Of a stretch of 64,000 bases of DNA, positions 1 through 9,450 are shown in pieces. A program made the position numbers and the translations under genes. The DNA is from Melieria omissa (taxonomy: Eukaryota; Arthropoda; Insecta; Diptera; Ulidiidae): contig OZ020269.1 in the NCBI GenBank assembly GCA_963971225.1, forward strand, positions 41,251,264 through 41,315,263, in the 5' to 3' direction. The number at the start of each line of letters is the position of its first letter. The first letter of the stretch is position 1. The notes under the pieces are model-generated. The model was not told where the DNA came from. It ran no database searches and saw nothing but the letters and a program-made list of their open reading frames with translations.

Positions 1-2695
1 AGTTGTTAATTGTGTGATTGATTTTTTGTCTCATATTTGGAAAATAATATATTCTTCTGATGTGGTGGTAGCATTCTGCTTTGTGATTGTTATTTTTATG
101 ATATTCGTTGATAATTTTTTCTTGTTCGTCGGATTCCGTCACGTCGGTAAGTAGTTCGGTGCATCTGATAATTTTGAACATTTTATTATTACTGAAGTAT
201 TTCGAGTAAACTTGTTGTACCGTTTTGAAGGTTTCGTCGTCTGTGTATATTGCTGATTGTCTATTGTATGGGAGAAATTTCTTAAAGGTGTCTATTATGA
301 AATCTTCTGTGAATGTTGCGTTGTACACTATGCGTCGTTGTTTGTTCCTAAATGGTAGTGTGAGCTTTGTTTCTGAAAGCTGATTGGATTTCAAAAGTAT
401 GAGCTGGAGATTAAAATCGTTTATTGGTCTCTCCGATATTGGGATGCCGTCATCTAGGTTTTCTTCGGCGGAGTGAATTGTATTACATGTGCCGTGGTTC
501 GATGTTAGGTCGTTGATATGTACTTCGGTGTTCTCGGTGTTGTCAATTCTGATGCGGCTCAGAGCATCTGCGTTCGTGTTTTGCTTCCCTTTTTTGTATA
601 CGACTTCATAGTCGAATTCTTCGAGTTTGAGGCGCCAACGCACTAGTTTAGAGTTGGGCTCTTTCAAACTCATTAGCCAGGTAAGTGGTCTATGGTCGGT
701 GACTATTGAGAATTTGCGACCAAATAAGTATGGTCTGAAATATTTTGTGGCCCATATTATTGCCAACAGTTCTTTCTCTATGGTAGAGTAATTTATTTCT
801 GAGTCAGATAAGGTCCTGCTGGCGAAACATACCGGTTTGTCATTACCGATGCTTCCTTGTGAGAGTACGGCTCCTAGTGCGAAATTGCTCGCATCTGTTG
901 TAAGAACAAACGGTCTCGAAAAGTCGGGGTATTGTAGGATGGGGTCATTCATTAGGATGTTCTTGCAAATTTCGAATGTCTTAATGTATCTGTCATCGAG
1001 AGTAATGGTTTTGTTTTTCTTTAGGCACTCTGTGAGTGGTTTGGTCAGTTTTGCAAAGTCCTTTATGAACTTGCGGTAGTAACCAAGAAGTCCGATGAAG
1101 GCTTTAATGTCTTTCTGTGTTTTTGGAATTGGAAAATTTTTGATTGCGCTTATTTTCGCTGGGTTTGGGCGGATGCCCTTAGTTGAGACAATGTGACTTA
1201 AAAAGGCGATTTCCTTTTTCAGGAATTCGGACTTGTCTAGTTGGATTTTGAAATTAGAGGATTTAAGTTTTTTGAAAACAGTTTTAAGGTTGTCCATATG
1301 TTCTTGTAGGGATGTTGAATATATAATGATATCGTCCAAGTATACCAAGCATATTTTCCCGACTAAGTCTCTAAGAACGTTGTCCATCACTCTTTGGAAC
1401 GTTGATGGAGCATTCTTAAGCCCGAAGGGCATCCTTAAGTACTCATAGTGGCCGCCTTCGACTGTGAAAGCTGTCTTTGCAATGTCGTCAGGGTGCATCT
1501 CTATTTGGTGGAAACCGCTGGCTAAGTCTAGAGTTGAAAAGTATATGCACTTCCCGAGTTTGTCCAGTATTTCCGTTATGTTCGGGATTGGGTATCTGTC
1601 CGAGATGGTTTTTTCGTTAAGTTTTCTATAGTCAATAACTAGGCGCCATTTCTTCTTGCCACTGGCGTCTAGTTTTTTAGGGACTATCCACACCGGAGAG
1701 CTCCAAGGTAAGTAGCTCGGGCGAATGATGCCTTGGTCGAGCATATTGGAGATTTGGTTTTGTACCTCGGTTTTGTGGATATATGGGTAGCGGTACGATT
1801 TAGTGTAAATGGGTATGTCGTCCGTGGTTGTTATTTTATGTTTTATCTCATTAGTGAAGGTTAGTTGTTCACCTTCTTTAAAGAATAAGTCTGCGTATTC
1901 CTTGCATGTTTTTAGTAGTATTCCTTTTTCTTCTGGGTTGAGGTGGTCAGTTCGGATAAAGTTTTTTATATCTGTTTGGATGGCGTTAGGGGTTGTCTGG
2001 ACAGTGAAATTGTTAATTTCTATGAAGTTGGTTGTGTTGTAGGGCTGTACTTTCAAAGGTTGTTCTATCAAGATTTCTATTTCTGCTTTCGAGGTGTTTG
2101 TGACCTCTACCGGGCTGTACCAATCTTTTGCGTTGTATATTCCCTGTGAGATATGAACATTTGGTTGTATTTGCGTGTACTTCACAAATATGTCGCCGTC
2201 ACGAATGTCTACGGGGATCTTGATAATTTTCCTAGCTTGTGGTGGTATGAGAATTTTTCCGGAAGTAAGGTTTGGTTTGAGTTTTAAGGGAATTTCTGCG
2301 TGCTTTGTGGTAAGTGTTTTTGTTCTGAGGTCAATTTGGGCATCGAGTTGAGTTAAGATATCTAGTCCGAGGAGGCCATCGAAGTAGTTATGGAATTTGA
2401 AAAGGTAGAATTTTGATTTTCCTGCTTGCTTGAATTCAGTGAAGAAGGGCAGATATACTTTTTTTGTGATTTGATGTTGGTTTAGGATTGTTGATATAGT
2501 GATAGGTGGGCAAGTGATTTGAAGTTTTTTATCTACAAGTTCCGGGTTGATGAAAGAAGAGGACGCGCCGGTATCTATGAGAAATCTCAGTTGGTGATTG
2601 TGTTGATCTGTTACATTTATGTAGGGGAGGGTTGTGCCGTGCTTATTTATATCTAAATATCCCGTTGGTTTCTCGAGGCTATCATGCGAAAATTT
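1..2695 (-). CDS. pol: Pol polyprotein (protease, reverse transcriptase, RNase H, start of integrase), partial
   Basis: I translated the frame from 2695 to 1 and found no stop. The frame is -1 relative to gag and has no start of its own, fitting production by frameshift. Retropepsin motif DTGAS lies near 2563-2577. The RT shows LDLASGFHQIE near 1500-1535 and the catalytic YLDD at 1331-1342. RNase H begins with TDASNFALGAVLSQ near 850-895. The last residues (HKAECYHH...) look like the HHCC zinc-binding domain of integrase, where the window cuts it. About 895 codons are visible. The enzyme set would copy the RNA genome into DNA in cytoplasmic particles and integrate it. All visible catalytic motifs are intact. 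Confidence 0.9.
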
Positions 2696-3924
2696 CGTTC
2701 TTCTTCGTCTGAGTCGATTTCAAAATTGAAGTCTGGTTTTTGGGTTGGTTTTGGTTCGAAGTTGATATTGTTGAGCTCTCCTCCGTGGTCCGGTCTAGGG
2801 TTGAACTTAGAGTATCTTGATGTTGCCGTGCGCATACTCTGGTCGTAATTGATCCGGTGCATAGTTGAGCGTTTAAAGTTCGAAGTTCCTGAGCTCGTGT
2901 CCATTGGCTCTGGTTTCGGGATGTTGCGGTTATTGAAGAAGTTATTGTTGTTACGAGGTGTCATTTGACTGAAGTTTCTATTGTAGTTGGTTTGAATAGG
3001 AGTTATTTGGTTAAATGAGGAGGTTTGTGGAGTATGTTGCCTATATTGCGTAAATGTTTTGTTTTGGAATCTATATGGGTGTTGGCGGTTGAAGGGAGTA
3101 GGTTGAGATTTAAAGTATTGTTGGTAGGGATTTTGGTAAACGGTTGACTTTTGGTATGCGATATTTTGCTCTTTAATACAGTAATCTAAAGCGATGGCTA
3201 GGGAGTCCGGTCTCATTGCCCGAATGCTTGAACCGAGTGGTTCTTTCAAACCTGTTAAAAAAGAGTTTAGGCACATTTCCGCAAATAGTTCTTTTTTTGC
3301 CTTGATCACGCTTTGATCGTTTTCGTTAATTAAAAGGTTGTTGTTAAGTGTCGATTGAATCTCGACTACTTGGCTGTAGAAGTCTTCTACCGATCTAAAC
3401 TGCCTTAGGTTGTGGAGATCCCTGATTAGTGAAGTTTCAGTCCTCCTATCAGCATAATGTAAGATTAGGTTGTTCTTAATGTCGTCCCATATAAGTTGTG
3501 TTCCGTGTATATTTAATATTTCGCTGGCTTTCCCTTCTATTTTGTTACGGATAGCTCTGAGCAGAATTTGTCCATGTGTCGTGCTGTCAGTTGCCCTAAT
3601 ATGTTGAAGGATTTCTTCGACGTTGCTAATGAATTCGTAAAGGCATTTGGGGTTGCCATCGAATCGAGGTAGATCCTTGATGGCATCGGGGATCCTTAGG
3701 GAATTGAATATATCGTTTTGGGTGGTTGTTTGTATTTGGGAATGTTGGTGGTTGTTTGAAAGCATTATGTTAGATTCAATTTCTATGTTGGGTAATGTAG
3801 ATGCGGATGTGGATGCTGCAGGTATTAAATCTATGGGTTCAAATGCCTCAGGTATTGAGTTAAGGCTTTTACTTTTGAAAATTTTTGGGACTTTATATGG
3901 AAAATAGTTGTGTTTTCTTGGCAT
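2653..3924 (-). CDS. gag: Gag-like structural protein, 423 aa
   Basis: Intact 423-codon frame with ATG at 3922-3924 and TAG at 2653-2655. The central part resembles the capsid-like region of gypsy-group Gag (residues about 80-250, with the stretch IKDLPRFDGNPKCLYEFI). The C-terminal third is rich in Asn, Gln, Pro and Arg, with an acidic tail, and has no CCHC zinc knuckle. Lack of the knuckle is characteristic of insect errantivirus Gag and separates it from the BEL and LINE Gag proteins in this window. It should form particles and package RNA. It overlaps pol by about 40 nt through the slippery site. Confidence 0.85.
   Translation of the reverse strand: MPRKHNYFPYKVPKIFKSKSLNSIPEAFEPIDLIPAASTSASTLPNIEIESNIMLSNNHQHSQIQTTTQNDIFNSLRIPDAIKDLPRFDGNPKCLYEFISNVEEILQHIRATDSTTHGQILLRAIRNKIEGKASEILNIHGTQLIWDDIKNNLILHYADRRTETSLIRDLHNLRQFRSVEDFYSQVVEIQSTLNNNLLINENDQSVIKAKKELFAEMCLNSFLTGLKEPLGSSIRAMRPDSLAIALDYCIKEQNIAYQKSTVYQNPYQQYFKSQPTPFNRQHPYRFQNKTFTQYRQHTPQTSSFNQITPIQTNYNRNFSQMTPRNNNNFFNNRNIPKPEPMDTSSGTSNFKRSTMHRINYDQSMRTATSRYSKFNPRPDHGGELNNINFEPKPTQKPDFNFEIDSDEEERNFRMIASRNQRDI
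2689..2695 (-). promoter_or_regulatory. -1 ribosomal frameshift slippery heptamer (AAATTTT)
   Basis: In the gag reading frame the sequence is A AAT TTT, the X XXY YYZ pattern that allows two tRNAs to slip back one base onto AAA TTT. It lies 36 bases before the gag TAG (2653-2655). The pol frame is open on both sides, whereas the third frame has a stop just downstream. A simultaneous -1 slip would fuse Gag to Pol. No downstream pseudoknot was worked out. Confidence 0.7.
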
Positions 3925-5190
3925 TTATGTGTTTAATTCGATTGTATTGTGGTAAATTTTTTCTTTTATCTTTCGTTAATATCTTCAGTCATTCGATCAA
4001 TATAATTTTTCTTTTAAAATTTGTATTTGTGTAGATATATTTTGTTGTTGTTGGCTTTGCTTTGCCACTGCACAGATTGAATCAAAATTTGATTTGTTGG
4101 CTTTACCGCTGTACAGATATGCCCTCTGTACTCCTGTTTTTGACATTGATATACCCTCACTGTCTCAAACGAGGATGGGCTTAGCGCAAATCGGTTTTGA
4201 CGTAATTGATTTTGATATTTAATGTTTTCCTTTGAATCGTTCCCTACAAATCGCTGTACCGATATGCTCTCGGTACTCCTGTTGTAATGGACTAGTGATA
4301 TACCGTCACCGCCCCTACGAGGATGGATTTGAGGAAAATTCGTTTGTATGGTTTTTTATTTAATTTTTTGTGCTTCCCAATGCGTGCCTTAAAATTTTTT
4401 GTCTTTCTATGCTTTAATTTGCTTTTGTTTTCTTTTTGTTATTGTTATGGTTCTCTTTTAACCTGGAGGGTCTCGTAAAAATCGCAGATTTGAGTTTTGT
4501 TATGCGTAACTGTAAGGTTCAGTTAGTTAATTTTTGTGTTTAGAGGCTGTACAAGCTTTGATTTATATTTATTATTATTGTATACCTATGTGAAAGCGGT
4601 GTTTATTTGAATGTCCTGAATTTGATTATTAACGGCAGGTGTGTCCTTATGGTTTATATGTAGTACAGTATATGTCTAAGATGATATATATGTAGTATAC
4701 AAGCATATGTATTAAAATGGTTGGATACAATTTATTTGTTTTCCTTTCAATTCGGTTCAGTTTTTACAATTCGTAATTAAGTGTAAGTACTAATGTATAT
4801 AATGGTTGAACACAAAATTCTTTATTTAATTTTCATTTACAAATATTCTTAAAATTCGATTTTTTTTTTTTTTTAATCTCTTTATTTCGATATTTTCTAG
4901 TATATTTTCCTCCACTCCCTTACAATATTTAAAATTTTCCTTTTGTATTCAGTTTCCCACTTACATGTACGCCAGCACTCCGTACCACTTCATTGTTTTT
5001 TGTCCGGTCCGTGAATTAAGGAGTTGGAACTCGCCGATTAAATGTTGTGCTGCTTTGATGTCCCAAATTCAGGATCAGGATGTCGGCAAATTCAGGATCG
5101 TCGATTTTCCTTCGTGGATTCCTGTGCCTCGTATTCCAAGTTTGATTTATTATTCACTCGCGATAGCACTCACTTTTAATCGTTTTCACG
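3925..5190 (-). other. Errantivirus 5' leader between primer site and gag
   Basis: About 1.27 kb, AT-rich, without a convincing frame. It contains an imperfect direct duplication of about 75 bp: 4108-4181 and 4252-4330 both read GCTGTAC(A/C)GATATGC, then GTACTCCTGTT, GATATACC and ACGAGGATGG. In gypsy the same region holds repeated insulator-protein sites. Here I see only two long units, not a dense array, so no insulator role is claimed. Confidence 0.6.
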
Positions 5191-5208
5191 GCCTAGCCGA
5201 TTGCGCCA
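5191..5208 (-). promoter_or_regulatory. Primer-binding site, tRNA-Ser type
   Basis: Immediately inside the LTR the minus strand reads TGGCGCAATCGGCTAGGC. It begins TGGCGCA, the complement of a serine tRNA 3' end (17.6/297-type errantiviruses use tRNA-Ser). The first T overlaps the last LTR base, as is usual in this group. Confidence 0.75.
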
Positions 5209-5604
5209 GTTACAAGTCGTGGGCTTGGGAGCGTTAAAAAAAACACAAGCTTGTTCGTTGACGATCAATATCAATCTGATCTTTTGAGTTTTTAATGCTT
5301 TCCTTCTTACTTCTACTATTTGGTTTTACAAAGCATTATTGTGAAATACAAATTATTGTAAAATAAGCTTAAATGATATTTGAAAATAAAGTTGATTATT
5401 CGGCGTCTTCGCTCTTTCCGTTCTAGTGCATCGGTCGTTGTACTTGGTAGTGCAGTGTCATCAGTCTTGCGTTGTCGTCCGCTCTGGTTTAGGTGCTGCT
5501 TGTTGTTGTTTGGCTTGTGCCGCCGTTACGCCTGCTGCATCAGCAGTCTAGGTGGCTTGGCTGGTGGTGAGGTGTGTGTGATCGCTGTAGGTGGGGACGT
5601 AACT
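5208..5604 (-). repeat. 5' LTR of the errantivirus-like element
   Basis: 397 bp, bounded by AGTTAC (5599-5604 on the minus strand) and GTAACT (5208-5213), a 6-bp inverted repeat. The primer site follows at once. The partner LTR is outside the window, so age cannot be computed. No obvious TATA box; errantivirus LTR promoters are often TATA-less. Confidence 0.8.
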
Positions 5605-5664
5605 CGCGCGCTTAGTCATCGTGTGACCGAATCGTCATCGTGTGACACGATGACTAAGCGCGCG
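5605..5664. repeat. 20-bp-arm hairpin at the errantivirus insertion point
   Basis: Arms 5605-5624 (starts CGCGCGCTTAGTCATC) and 5645-5664 (GATGACTAAGCGCGCG) are exact inverted copies separated by 20 bp. The retroelement sits exactly at the CGCGCG end of the left arm. The hairpin is GC-rich in an AT-rich region and could be the end of an unidentified foldback element. Confidence 0.6.
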
Positions 5665-5668
5665 CGCG

Positions 5669-6195
5669 TTAACCCTTTCGGTACTTCTTTTTTGTTTTTA
5701 ACTTTAAAAATAATTCTTTTCCATTTTATTATTGTTTAAGCATACATAATGAATAATCAAAAGTCATTTCTTAAAATATTGTTCGAAAAAGTGGTTTTTG
5801 GGCATCATGAAATATGGCATAGTAAGAAATAAAAAAAATCGTACAGCCTTAGTGAACTATATTTGGGATCTAACTTTTTTTACACTTACTAAAGCAATAA
5901 ATACCTACTAGATTACTTACATAAACCTATAAAATAAATTAATTTTTGTAATAGAATAAATCAAAGTACGAAGTGACCTCTTTTTGTAAAATACGCAGCT
6001 CGATAGCACTGCGCACTTTCTGAACCCTTACAATTTACTTGGTACACTAATCAAAATATTTTTTTCATTATTTGGTATAAAAGCCTTCAGAGAGAAATAA
6101 AAAAATTTAAAAATATACTATCCACAAGTTTTTGACTTAAAACAGGCACTGAAAAGAGACTATGCCATATGGCATAGAATAACCGAAAGGGTTAA
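5669..6195. mobile_element. TTAA-flanked piggyBac-type MITE (CCCTTTCGGT ends)
   Basis: Both ends read TTAACCCTTTCGGT in inverted orientation (TTAA at 5669-5672 and 6192-6195). Just inside the right end is a perfect 18-bp palindrome, CTATGCCATATGGCATAG. There is no coding frame. TTAA duplication and CCC-initial inverted ends are hallmarks of piggyBac elements. The same end type recurs at 62871. Confidence 0.6.
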
Positions 6196-6844
6196 TATGT
6201 GCTTTTCCAGCGCTAGAGGTAGGAGCGCGGTCACAAAAACATGTATAACTTTTGACCTTATGCAAAATAATGACTTTTTTTTCACCAAAATTTTTGTAAG
6301 TGGTTGTAGAATTGAATGAAATGTGTCAAAATTTTCTCGCAGGCGGAAAAGTTTCATTAATTTTCAATTATTTACAACAAATAGGATTTTTCAGCTAAAT
6401 AATAATTTTTTGTGAAGAAAGATTTTTTCATGGCAAAGTATATTAATTGACAATTTGATGTAGAAAACGTTGAGTTCCGATAAACCGTTCGTGAGTTATG
6501 AATTTTTCAAAAAAACATGACCAAAAACTTTAACGGTAAATAACTAATGAAAAAAACATTTTTTTCAAAATTATTTTAGGGGTGTTATTTTTACCTCCAA
6601 GCCGATCGAAAACCGTATTGATCAACGAAAACTGAGACCATCGATTTTAAAGTGGCCTACTTGAGAAAATTTGACCCAGCTACAACGATGTGGTTGCTCT
6701 CATATAAAAATGCCCTAAAATACAGGGTCCAAGTATAAAAATTAAAAACTTTCTAATGGAAAGTTGCTAATATAACCACATAGAAACCTAAAACGTAAAA
6801 TTTAAATTTTTAACATTCCCCAGTAAAAATCTGTAGCGAATGGG
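6196..6844. mobile_element. Second TTAA-ended repeat segment, related to 62871-63332
   Basis: Ends at 6841-6844 with GAATGGGTTAA, the mirror of TTAACCCATTC. A stretch of about 100 bp (6672-6778, around GTGGTTGCTCTCAT) matches 63230-63332 at roughly 85% by eye. It contains no gene. Whether it is separate from the 5669-6195 MITE or the rest of one larger element is unresolved. Confidence 0.45.
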
Positions 6845-7257
6845 TTAAACAAAAAATATGTCACTGTTATTGTACATTCAGTTAAACTTTTCTTTACTAT
6901 AAAATGGTAATAATAATAAACGAGAGCATTTTGGTTAGTTACCCTAGTCGCGTAAACAATTTTTCCTGATTTTTGAAACTGGGATTGTTTTCAGACAAGT
7001 GATAACAAGATCTTTTCTCAATCCCCAATCCAAAAACAGCGCAATGCTTTGTACTCCATAGGGGCTTGAAGCATGCGCGTTGATTCGTCTAAATTAAAAT
7101 AACGATATTGATAGATATAGCTGATCGCAATATGATTTGTGTGACACTTTGTAGCATTAAATCCGTCGGACTATGGTGCTACTATTCACACCAAAAAAAT
7201 TTAATGTAGCTATAAATATTTTGCTCATATTACTTAATCAATCCATTATACTTTCAG
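6845..7257. other. Probable intron sequence upstream of cryptic exon
   Basis: About 410 bp of AT-rich single-copy-looking sequence with no frame or repeat that I recognise. It ends in a pyrimidine-containing acceptor (TATACTTTCAG at 7257). Confidence 0.4.
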
Positions 7258-7520
7258 GTCAAACACTTTAAACAATGAAACATCGAATAGTGAGAAGCCA
7301 AATTTCAATGAGATCATCACATACGAGGAGACTTTACAGGATTTTTCAGCACAATGTGATACAAACAAAATTCAAACGTTACGAAGAAACAGTTCAATAT
7401 TGGTTAAAAGAAGCTATGGTAAAGAAAACGTCATAAAAAGTCCAAAATTTGTAGAAACTGTTTTTGAGTTAATGGGAATAAAGGAGCAACAAGCGAGGAA
7501 GGAAATTGGAACACTCATAC
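7258..7520 (+). CDS. Unidentified host exon (internal, 263 nt)
   Basis: Seen: acceptor ACTTTCAG at 7257, 87 open codons in the frame starting at 7259, and a consensus donor GTAAGT at 7521. The other two frames stop within 21 nt. The peptide begins SNTLNNETSNSEKPNFNEII and ends ELMGIKEQQARKEIGTLI. It is hydrophilic, with no transposon-domain resemblance. Codon usage looks like protein-coding sequence and not like the surrounding repeats. I do not recognise the family. It lacks a usable ATG and is short, so ORF scanning misses it. It would be one exon of a gene whose introns hold the flanking transposons. A decayed transposon exon is the alternative. Confidence 0.55.
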
Positions 7521-7815
7521 GTAAGTTTTGCTGGTGATGCACTGTTCTATACAACAAGTTTAACAAGTTTGCGGACAGTAAAAATTCCAGTGAGCTGCAA
7601 AAATAGACAGGTTATTCTTGTGGAAACTATAAGCACTTGTCAGATTATCATATTTTAACCGTTATACACAATGAATGCTATAGCATTTGTGCCAGCGCTC
7701 AATTAGTCCGTTAGCCGTGATAAGCGTGCGGGTGATAAGCCGTAGTTCGTAAATGTTTAATGCCTAATACTCTATTTAGAAAGCCCACTATGGTCTAGAA
7801 GATTCCATGGTGACA
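7521..7815. other. Intron downstream of the cryptic exon
   Basis: 295 bp after the donor site with no coding frame or recognised repeat. It ends at the TTAA of the piggyBac-like element. Confidence 0.4.
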
Positions 7816-8002
7816 TTAACCCATTTTCGCCGTTTTTGCGAAAAAAATTATTATTCAAGTAAAATCGATATATATGTTATCAGTTCAGTTCGACCTTAGC
7901 TCTCGGGCGAGTAAGTTCTTAAACCAACCGTCTAAGCATAAAGTTGAATTAAGTGACTAATACTCTCATCGCGCTCTCGTGCAAAACCTACGAGTCTAAG
8001 CA

Positions 8003-9374
8003 ATGAACGACCCACCCGACGTGGACGGGGGACCCCCGCTCCCTTCCAAACCATACAAAAAACATATCGAAATAAAATCTCCTGGACCTAAATATTTAGT
8101 GATGAAAAGAATAAACAGTGACGAAACCTTAACTAAAGTGTCTCCATTCCTTATCAAAAAAGTGATCGACGGTGCATGCGGGCAGGTCGACACGTGCAAA
8201 AAAATTAGAAGTGGTGATATTCTCATTAAAACGATCGACCATACACAAGCACAGAAACTCACTAAACTAACAAACTTATCCCCCAATATACAAGTAGAAA
8301 TAACGATGCACTCTACTCTGAATTTCACCAAAGGCGTTGTCTATTGCAACGACCTTCGTGGAATACCCGAAAACGAAATATTAGAGGAACTCAAAGATCA
8401 AAGCGTGAGTGAAATTAGAAAAATTATGCGAAAGGAAAATAACGACAGCTCAACACTTATCGAAACAGGCCTCATAATAATCACTTTCTCTACGCTCTCA
8501 CTACCTGACACAATTTCAATCGGTTACGAAAAAATACACATTCGGCCCTACATACCCCTGCCTCTACGGTGCAAAAATTGTCACCGTTACGGCCATATCA
8601 CTAAATACTGCAAAAATCAAAAGCTCTGCTCAAACTGCTCCCAAATATACCACACATCACCAGACTCAACCGAAAAGTGCCACCACCCGCCCGCCTGCCA
8701 TAACTGCAAAGAAAACAACACCATCTGCGCCGACCACTCGCCCTACTTCAGAAGCTGTCCTATATTTATTAAACAAAAAGAAATCCAAGCAATTAAAACT
8801 CTCCAAAAAGTGGACCATAAAACTGCCCACACTATATACAAACAACAACGCCAACAATCAAGTACATTTGCCAACATTCTACGAACACCAGCGACCAACA
8901 TCAAGCGACGAGCTCTTAGCAGCGGCTGTCACGACGTCCAACAGCTCTCAAAACAAACAGCTCCACAACAACACCAACTCCAACTCCTCTCTACCTACTC
9001 AACGTCCGTCGACGCAATCCACTTACGCTCCAGCAATGGTCCGCAGCAACAACAGTACGAATTCCACAAACACAAAGCTCACCTCAGTTTTAAATCAACA
9101 CACCAGCCAAGCAAACAGCAATACTACTGCGTCCGCAGGTCGTCCCTCAACAACAAATAAATGCTGCGAATCCCCACAATTAACAGAAACGAAAATCAAA
9201 ATATTCCCAACAAAAACCTCAAATCGCACCATCAAGCAACTAAAAGCTAAAGCTAAGGGACAAATAGGCAAAAACAAACTAAAAATGATCAACCATAAAC
9301 AAGAAAGCAACAACTTAAACACAGATGATAGTGATGACTTTGATGACTTTGACAGTCTCACTATGGAAGAGTAA
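8003..9374 (+). pseudogene. LINE ORF1 (Gag-like, zinc knuckles), frameshifted
   Basis: ATG at 8003. The first 300 residues run to about 8890 and carry the knuckles CKNCHRYGHITKYC, CSNC...C and CHNC...C (near 8570-8760), as in I-factor and jockey ORF1, an RNA-binding chaperone forming cytoplasmic particles. Near 8890 the reading must switch to the frame of 8868-9374, whose Ser/Thr/Asn-rich then acidic tail (DDSDDFDDFD) looks like the authentic C-terminus ending at 9374. The original frame instead runs into out-of-frame sequence and stops at 9160. One indel therefore breaks an otherwise complete protein. Confidence 0.75.
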
Positions 9375-9450
9375 ATGTTCTCACAACTATCTTACCACTT
9401 GTTTATTATATATATCACATTTATTTAAGTATTTAATACAATACACTAAC

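Larger units (their letters stand above)
1..5604 (-). mobile_element. Errantivirus-like (gypsy group) LTR retrotransposon, 5' half
   Basis: Seen: on the minus strand, in order, a 397-bp LTR (5208-5604), primer-binding site, about 1.3 kb leader, gag, a -1 slippery site and pol, which runs off the left edge inside the integrase zinc-binding region. The LTR ends are AGTTAC and GTAAC(T), typical of insect errantiviruses (gypsy, 17.6, 297). Known: these are Ty3/gypsy-class endogenous retroviruses of insects. Inference: gag and the visible pol are uninterrupted, so this copy is young. Whether an env gene follows integrase cannot be seen. The base next to the LTR is CGCGCG, fitting the alternating purine/pyrimidine 6-bp target of this group. 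Confidence 0.9.

Noticed and set aside
837..2149. Plus-strand frames in the first 2.2 kb
   Set aside because: All are antisense shadows of the intact minus-strand pol.
5380..5739. 119-aa plus-strand frame
   Set aside because: It lies across the antisense of the errantivirus LTR, the hairpin and a MITE end; no domain.
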